Shown here piece by piece: positions 58,921-64,000 of a stretch of 64,000 nt of DNA. The stretch is taken from contig QFOD01000019.1 of NCBI GenBank assembly GCA_003241055.1, positions 41,339 through 105,338 of the forward strand, in the 5' to 3' direction. The stretch is from Roseateles depolymerans (GTDB lineage Bacteria > Pseudomonadota > Gammaproteobacteria > Burkholderiales > Burkholderiaceae_C). The notes beneath the pieces are model-generated. The model was not told where the DNA came from and did not search any database. It was given only the letters and a program-made list of their open reading frames with translations. The position numbers were made by a program, and so were the translations under genes. How positions within the stretch are numbered: position 1 is the stretch's first letter; each line of letters begins with the position of its first letter.

Positions 58921-60852
58921 TCAATGCGCGGCCAGGGCCGCAGGCAGGACGGTGCTGGGTGACAGCTCCGCTGCCGGGAACTCGATGTCGAAGCGGCAGC
59001 CTTGCCCGGGCCGGCTGTCCACCGTGATGCGGCCGTGCAGGCGCTGCACGACCGCCACCTGGGCGACGAACAGGCCCAGCCCACTGCGCCCTTGGCCGAA
59101 TCGCGTGGTGACGTAGGGGTCGAACACGCGCGACTGCAACTCGCAGGCAATGCCCCGGCCGTGGTCCGCCACGGCCATCAGCACCTGCCCGCCTTCGATG
59201 CGCGCGTCGACGTCGACGACGCCTTCCTGATCGGCACCATAGGCATGGCGCTCGATGTTCTGAAACAGCTGCAGCAGGACCTCGGTGAGGGCCTCCGCCG
59301 GCAGCTCCAGCTCGAAATCGGCGCGGCAGCGCAGGCGCAGCGGCGAGCCGGGCGTCACGGCCCGCTGCCAAGCGGCCTCGACGAGCCGCCCCAGCACGAC
59401 ACGGCGCATCGGCTCCGGCGCATGGCCGGCGTCGATGTGAAGGTAGGTCTGGACCAGGCTCAGCGCCTGCTCGACATTGCGGCGCGCCAGTTCGGCGCCT
59501 TCCTTGCAGCGCCCCAGATCGGCGGTGAAACGGCTGCGCGAGACCGGGCCGCCGTCGGCCAGGTGGTGGGCCAGCGACCGGCTCAGTTCGGTGGCCGTCG
59601 ACAGTGCAATCAGCGCCGATCCGAGTGGTGTGTTCAGTTCGTGCGCCATGCCGGCCAGCAAGTGACCCAGCGTGGCCAGCTTGCTGCGTTCGATCAACTC
59701 GGCCTGCAACTCGCGCTGCAGGTCCAGTGCGTCCTGCAGTGCCGAGGCCCGGGCCGCCAGTTCGTCGGCGTAGGCTTCGGCCTTCAGCTTCAGTTGTTGC
59801 GCGTGCGCCAGTTCGATGCGCTGCAGCTCAAGCGCCATGTCGCGGCGGCTGCCTTCACGGGTCTCGTCCAGCTCCATCTGGTGCGCTTCCTGCACCGTGG
59901 CCAGCGCCGCGGCCGAGTCACCGTCGGCCAGTTGCCAGCGCGCCAGCTGCTTGAGCCGAAACACGACCTGGCGGCGCATCGAGTAGGCGCGGGTGTCGGC
60001 CACAACGCCTTGCATGAGCGCGATCGCCTCTCCCAGCCTGCCCTGACGCGCGGCCAATGTCGCCTGGGCGGCGTGGACTTCCTTGGCGATGCGCTCGCCG
60101 CCCGGCCCGGCCAGCCGCAGGTACTCTTCCGCGGCGCGCAACAACGGCACCGCTTCGGCCTCGCGACCATCCGTGAGCAGCTCTTCGGCCAAGGAGGCGG
60201 CGGTATTGCAGGCCGAGATCCAGCGCTTCTGTGCGACCGCCGTTTTCATGCCCTCCTGCAGTGTCCGCTGCTCGGCCGCGCGCTCGCCCAGGTGCCGGTA
60301 CGCGACGGAGATCGACGCATAGATGTCGACCCACCGGCCGCGGTCGCGGCAGGCCTGGTAGCCCGTGATCGCATCCCGCATCGCGGCGATCGCCGGCTCG
60401 AACTGCGCCTGCGCGGACAATGCGCCGCCCAGCGCGCGGGCGCAATGTGCCCGGTCGATGTCGCGCGGGCTCGCTGCGGCGCGCCGGGTCACCTGGTCCA
60501 GCAGCGCCAATGCGGTGGACAGCCGGCCGAAGCGCAGGTGCATGCGGCAGCGCAGGGCCAGCACATGCACAGCGACGGCCTCGCCGAAGCCCGCATCGAC
60601 CCAGGGCAGCACCGCGTCCAGGACCGTCTCGATCTGCTCGGCGCGCCACAGTTCACCCAGCAACTCGGCCAGGTAGGACGCCAGTTCGACACCGAAGTCG
60701 CTGGGCCCCAGCGCCTGCACCTGGTCGAACAGCACCAGCGCCGGCTCAAGACGCTCGTAGGCGCTGCAGGGGGTGTCGGCATAGGCACGCAACTGCGCCG
60801 CTAGCCAAGCCCGGCAGGCCGATCCATCGGTGACTGGCGGCAGTTCCCTCAC
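58921..60852 (-). CDS. Soluble sensor histidine kinase with helical-repeat N-terminus
   Basis: A 643-residue kinase without membrane helices. Residues 1-350 are TPR-like helical repeats (Ala/Leu-rich with DIYASISVAYRHLGE- and AACNTAASLAEELL-type pairs), a coiled coil follows, then a HisKA-type motif MAHELNTPLGSA (about 430) and an HATPase domain with FQNIERHAYG, VADHGRGIA and GRSGLGLFVA. The GTG at 60852 has AGGAGG 7 nt upstream and is preferred to longer frames. No receiver or response regulator is adjacent, so it is an orphan kinase, probably reading an intracellular signal or a protein partner. Confidence 0.9.
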   Translation of the reverse strand: MRELPPVTDGSACRAWLAAQLRAYADTPCSAYERLEPALVLFDQVQALGPSDFGVELASYLAELLGELWRAEQIETVLDAVLPWVDAGFGEAVAVHVLALRCRMHLRFGRLSTALALLDQVTRRAAASPRDIDRAHCARALGGALSAQAQFEPAIAAMRDAITGYQACRDRGRWVDIYASISVAYRHLGERAAEQRTLQEGMKTAVAQKRWISACNTAASLAEELLTDGREAEAVPLLRAAEEYLRLAGPGGERIAKEVHAAQATLAARQGRLGEAIALMQGVVADTRAYSMRRQVVFRLKQLARWQLADGDSAAALATVQEAHQMELDETREGSRRDMALELQRIELAHAQQLKLKAEAYADELAARASALQDALDLQRELQAELIERSKLATLGHLLAGMAHELNTPLGSALIALSTATELSRSLAHHLADGGPVSRSRFTADLGRCKEGAELARRNVEQALSLVQTYLHIDAGHAPEPMRRVVLGRLVEAAWQRAVTPGSPLRLRCRADFELELPAEALTEVLLQLFQNIERHAYGADQEGVVDVDARIEGGQVLMAVADHGRGIACELQSRVFDPYVTTRFGQGRSGLGLFVAQVAVVQRLHGRITVDSRPGQGCRFDIEFPAAELSPSTVLPAALAAH

Positions 60853-61459
60853 GACTTTGCCTCCTGTTGTCAAACCATTATGGGGCGCGCGTTCCTGGCC
60901 TGGAACCATCAAAGTGTGTGGCTCGAAAACGAGTATGGAGTGATCGAGAACGAGTTGCATTCCGACCGAACTTGATACTCCGGGTGGGCTGTATCTGGTA
61001 TGGGCTCGCGTGCGCTGGCTCCGCAGAAATCAAATACCAGTACGACAGCGCTCCGTCCCGATCCGCGATGTATCTCCCGAGGGGGTATGGGCGATATTCG
61101 AGATTCCCGATCCGGAGCCGGCACCGCGAAACTCTTGACCATGACGCGACACCAGATGACGCAGGTCTCGCTGGCCTGTTGAACGGCCTCTCCCGAGGCC
61201 GGCGCGTCGCCGCCCGGGGGCGCCTTCAATTGCAGCGATGGGTCGACCAATCTGATCGGGTTGGGTATTTCTCGCCTCCCGAATTTGCCCTGGGGGAGCG
61301 CGCCTGTTGCGCAGCAATAGCTTCGTGCGACCCTCCAAATGGCCTGAAACCGCTTTCTAGGGGCAGGGATTGCGCAGATACGCGCGGATTCGCGCTGTGT
61401 TACACCTTGCCAAAGGGGCGGTATGGCACACGCCGCGGCCCGTTGCAAAGGGAATTCCG
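60853..61459. other. Intergenic region between divergent genes
   Basis: About 600 bp of locally lower GC with no convincing gene; the longest plus-strand frame (from 60867) has no ribosome site and unnatural Arg/Ser-rich content. It should hold divergent promoters for the soluble kinase and the binding protein, but no clear -35/-10 pair or known operator was picked out. Confidence 0.5.
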
Positions 61460-62266
61460 ATGATCCGATATCTGTGCGCCAGGCTGTCGCGCTGGGCGGT
61501 GGCGGTGATTGCCGCAGGCGCCGCCGCGACACCCGCCTGGGCCTGTGGCCCCTACCGCGTGGTCTTCTATGAGTACGGCTCGATGTACATGCTCAACCCG
61601 GCCGGCAGCGGATCGGGCGTGGACAAGGACGTGCTGGACGAGGTGGCGCGTCGGACCGGCTGCAAGTTTGTGCCGAGCGTGGCGTCGCGCGTGGCGACCT
61701 GGGCCTACATGACCCGCGGGGTGGCCGACATCACGGTCTCATCGATCCGCACGCCCGAGCGCGAGCGCATGGCTGCTTTTGCGATCTATCTGAAGGGCAG
61801 CGTCACGCTGTACGTGCGTGCGGAACTGGCGGCCACGATCGACTCCCTGCACAGCTTCGTGAGCCAGGGGGCCTGGACCCTCGCCGTCGTCAAGGGATTC
61901 AGCTACGGCCCGGTCTTGGACGCCGTGGTCGAAGACCTGCGCAAGCGCGGCCGCGTGGTCGAGTATGCGGACGCCAAGGTGGCGACCCGGATCATCGGCC
62001 TGGGCCGCGCGGATGCCTTGCTGGCGTTCCCCTTAGCGTGGGAACCGCTGTTCAAGGCCGAACGCCTGGAGGATCGTGTCGCCGCCGTGGCGACCCCAGG
62101 CGTGCCACCCGCGGAGGCTGGACTGGCTCTGTCCCGGGAGCGCGTCAGCGAACGCGACATCCAGCGCATGACGCAGGCCGTGGCGGACATGCGAGCGGAT
62201 GGCACGCTCACCAGAATCCTCGAGCGCTACGGCGCGCCGGAGATCGCCCGCCGGGCATTGCCTTGA
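61460..62266 (+). CDS. Periplasmic solute-binding protein (SBP_bac_3)
   Basis: A 268-residue protein with a signal peptide (RYLCARLSRWAVAVIAAGAA, cleaved before ACGPYRVVF) and the pattern of family 3 extracellular binding proteins: GSGVDKDVLDEVARRTGC and VSSIRTPERERMAAFA. AGGGA precedes the ATG. No ABC permease or ATPase is nearby, so it may feed a sensor (the BvgS-like kinase has the same domains) rather than a transporter, or serve a transporter encoded elsewhere. Confidence 0.88.
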   Translation: MIRYLCARLSRWAVAVIAAGAAATPAWACGPYRVVFYEYGSMYMLNPAGSGSGVDKDVLDEVARRTGCKFVPSVASRVATWAYMTRGVADITVSSIRTPERERMAAFAIYLKGSVTLYVRAELAATIDSLHSFVSQGAWTLAVVKGFSYGPVLDAVVEDLRKRGRVVEYADAKVATRIIGLGRADALLAFPLAWEPLFKAERLEDRVAAVATPGVPPAEAGLALSRERVSERDIQRMTQAVADMRADGTLTRILERYGAPEIARRALP

Positions 62267-62280
62267 GGCGCCCAATCGCG

Positions 62281-62658
62281 TCAGCCGCCCGACGGCGGCG
62301 GCTGAAAATGCTTGGCCACCGTCTCCGCCAGGCGACGGATCAGCACCAGTGCCGAACGCGTCGTGACGTCGGCGCGCCCGCCGGCCGCTGACACGTCCAT
62401 CGCGACGATGATGTCGCGGACTTCGGCGCTGGCGGCTGCGACCTCGGCGGGCTCGCGGGCCAGCAGCAGCGTCAGGCGCAGCACCTCCACGCAGCGGTCC
62501 GCCTCCTTCAACTGCGACTGCATCTGCCGGCCCCAGGTCTTGCCGGCAGGCACGGACTTTCGCAGCAACAGGATGAGCTCGTCGAGGTCGCGGACCTTGG
62601 CGTTGATGTCGTCGGACACCGGAGTGGCTGGGGTTTCGATGGCGTCGGAAGAGTTCAT
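62281..62658 (-). CDS. Hypothetical helical protein
   Basis: A 125-residue protein starting MNSSDAIETPATPVSDDINA, predicted helical (KVRDLDELILLLRKSVPAGK, then an Ala-rich helix) and ending in PPPSGG. The convergent binding-protein gene stops 14 bp away. No motif recognised and no strong ribosome site. Confidence 0.6.
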   Translation of the reverse strand: MNSSDAIETPATPVSDDINAKVRDLDELILLLRKSVPAGKTWGRQMQSQLKEADRCVEVLRLTLLLAREPAEVAAASAEVRDIIVAMDVSAAGGRADVTTRSALVLIRRLAETVAKHFQPPPSGG

Positions 62659-62849
62659 AACGGGACCAGTGAGCATTTTCCCATCGCGCGTTGCCGTGCC
62701 GCCGCATCGCAATGTCAGGTGAGGTTTCGACTGCCAGCCAAGCGGTTGGGCGGTATGCGCACAAGTCGTGTCGACAGTGCTTTCTCAAGCCAGCAGATGC
62801 GCATCAAAACCGGCGCTGCGGCCCAAGGGCTCACTCCTAGAATGATTAA

Positions 62850-63905
62850 ATGGCCGAGCACGACCTAACTCCTACAAACTCGGCCACACCGCCGCGATGC
62901 CGGCGCTTCTCCAGCATCAGCACCAAGCTGCGCGGGCTTGTCGCGGTGATGGCACTGTCGTCGTTGCTGCTCAGCGTCTTTGCGGGCTTCGCCGTCTTCA
63001 AGGCGGAGCGCGATGCGGCGATCCACGCGGCGGCTCAGACCGCCCACGCGTTGGCCTCTGTCGTGGAGCGCGAGATGGCCGTCCGCTCTGCCTTGCTCAC
63101 GGGGCTGGCGGCGTCGCCTTCGTTGCGCAGCGGCGACCTTGCCGCCTTCTGGGCCGAGGCCAAGCAGGTGGAGCGCAACGCCAACGACGTCATCGTGCTG
63201 CGCGATGTCGGGGGAAACGCGCGGCTCAGCACGGCGGTCCCTTGGGGGGCGCCGCCACATCGAGTCTCGCCGTTTGCCGGCACGGCTTCCGATCACAACG
63301 TCTCCGATCTGCTGGTCGCGACGGATGGTCGCGGGCCGATATTTGCTGTGCGGGTGCCCGTGGTGGTTGCCGGTGAGCGAATGTTCCTGCACCTGCAGAG
63401 CAACGTCGCGGAGCTCCAGGGGGTGTTCAAGGAGCAGCCGCTGCCCGAGGGCTGGACGGGCACCGTGCTGGACAGTCGCGGCTACGTCGTGGCCCGGACG
63501 GTCGACGCCGCGCGGCGGATCGGCCAGCGCATCAGCGAGCGCACGCAGTCGGCGGTGGCTGCATCGCGCTACGGCATCGTCGAGGCCAACAATCTGGACG
63601 GCGAGCCGGTGTTCGGCCTCTTCAGCAAGGCCACGGGATCCGACTGGCTCGTGATCGTCTCCCTGAGCCGCACGCGCTTGGCGGAGGGCGCCTGGGCCGC
63701 GTTCGTGACGACGCTCGCGATGTCGCTCGGCTTCGCACTCGTGATGCTGCTGCTGGCGCAAGGCATCACCCGCTCGGTCCTGCGGCCGCTCCGGGCTCTG
63801 TCGCTTCAGGCACAGCAACTGGGTGCCGGCCACCCCGTTGACGAGCGTTCCACCGGCATCCCCGAGATCGATCCGGTGCAGTCTGCGCTGGCGCGCGCAA
63901 GTTAG
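62850..63905 (+). CDS. Membrane sensor protein, probably truncated after HAMP
   Basis: A 351-residue protein with a first membrane helix (about 29-50), a periplasmic Cache-like domain (about 55-280, with FAVRVPVVVAGERMFLHL and WTGTVLDSRGYVVARTVD), a second helix (about 284-305) and a HAMP-like stretch PLRALSLQAQQLGAGHPVDE that ends abruptly at ARAS-stop. In full-length relatives a kinase or GGDEF domain follows. The stop lies next to a sequence that may be a mobile-element end. TAGAAT at 62838-62843 is placed so that transcription could begin at or near the ATG, i.e. a leaderless message. Confidence 0.75.
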   Translation: MAEHDLTPTNSATPPRCRRFSSISTKLRGLVAVMALSSLLLSVFAGFAVFKAERDAAIHAAAQTAHALASVVEREMAVRSALLTGLAASPSLRSGDLAAFWAEAKQVERNANDVIVLRDVGGNARLSTAVPWGAPPHRVSPFAGTASDHNVSDLLVATDGRGPIFAVRVPVVVAGERMFLHLQSNVAELQGVFKEQPLPEGWTGTVLDSRGYVVARTVDAARRIGQRISERTQSAVAASRYGIVEANNLDGEPVFGLFSKATGSDWLVIVSLSRTRLAEGAWAAFVTTLAMSLGFALVMLLLAQGITRSVLRPLRALSLQAQQLGAGHPVDERSTGIPEIDPVQSALARAS

Positions 63906-64000
63906 GGCTACGCTGAACAAGCCGTTGATTTCGACACTGCGTCGGGCTGACGCCCTACTCGCCTGACTTGACGCTGTTTCTCCACGCCAATGCCGCATTT
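63906..64000. mobile_element. Possible insertion-sequence end at the window edge
   Basis: Immediately after the truncated sensor comes GGCTACGCTGAACAAGCC, which looks like a terminal inverted repeat of an IS element, followed on the minus strand by a short frame (NAALAWRNSVKSGE then stop) that could be a transposase C-terminus. The element would extend beyond base 64000. The call relies on the abrupt truncation and general resemblance only. Confidence 0.3.

Noticed and set aside
60867..61463. 198-codon plus-strand frame before the binding-protein gene
   Set aside because: Arg/Ser/Gly-rich with no ribosome site; it runs over the promoter region of two divergent genes.
1..64000. tRNA genes, attachment-site repeats, CRISPR arrays
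   Set aside because: None recognised by eye. Element borders and an integrase are not visible, so whether this is a plasmid or an integrated element stays open.

Overview
The window is uniformly GC-rich, densely coded DNA. Its gene content (ANR/FNR-style stress cluster, BvgS-like hybrid kinase, several diguanylate cyclases, BLUF protein, PRTRC cassette) fits a betaproteobacterium of the order Burkholderiales. That assignment is by gene content only; no rRNA, tRNA or housekeeping marker is present to fix it. No CRISPR array and no complete insertion sequence was seen.

Layout. Bases 1-2413 hold the tail of an SbcC/SMC-like ATPase and a small XRE regulator with twin palindromic operators. A GGDEF-EAL protein follows (2708-5140). 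A minus-strand low-oxygen/stress cluster comes next (5180-8979: alcohol dehydrogenase, NYN-domain protein, DksA-like protein, two universal stress proteins), with FNR/ANR-type boxes in front of its transcription units. Mobile-element backbone begins at 9222 (RadC-like, ArdB/KlcA antirestriction, a PP-loop enzyme) and runs into a PRTRC cassette at 12779-18869: ParB-like, E, C, a small overlapping gene, F, B, A and ThiF, i.e. ubiquitin-like, E2-like, JAB and E1-like parts. A UvrD-like helicase and hypothetical genes complete this block.

Cargo follows: a PemK/MazF-type toxin-antitoxin pair, an orphan VapB-like antitoxin, MscL, and an AHH nuclease toxin with an Imm11-type immunity protein (22732-25638). 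Small backbone genes occupy 25834-28542. A second cargo block has a BvgS-like hybrid kinase, a diguanylate cyclase, and an ATPase next to a 1098-residue protein of unknown function (29353-39269). Backbone resumes at 39708-48656 as one plus-strand run: Mom-like protein, HerA-like ATPase, multi-HTH protein, methyltransferase-like protein lacking motif IV, PP-loop enzyme and DpdA-like transglycosylase. This is the strongest candidate for an undescribed system, a mobile-element-borne DNA hypermodification and partition module.

The right end (48675-64000) is signalling-rich: a diguanylate cyclase, a YoaK-like membrane protein, a short BLUF photoreceptor divergent from a chemoreceptor, a CHASE3-PAS-GGDEF protein whose natural start is put out of frame by a 7-bp tandem duplication, a soluble histidine kinase, a periplasmic solute-binding protein, and a sensor that stops just after its HAMP-like region near a possible mobile-element end.
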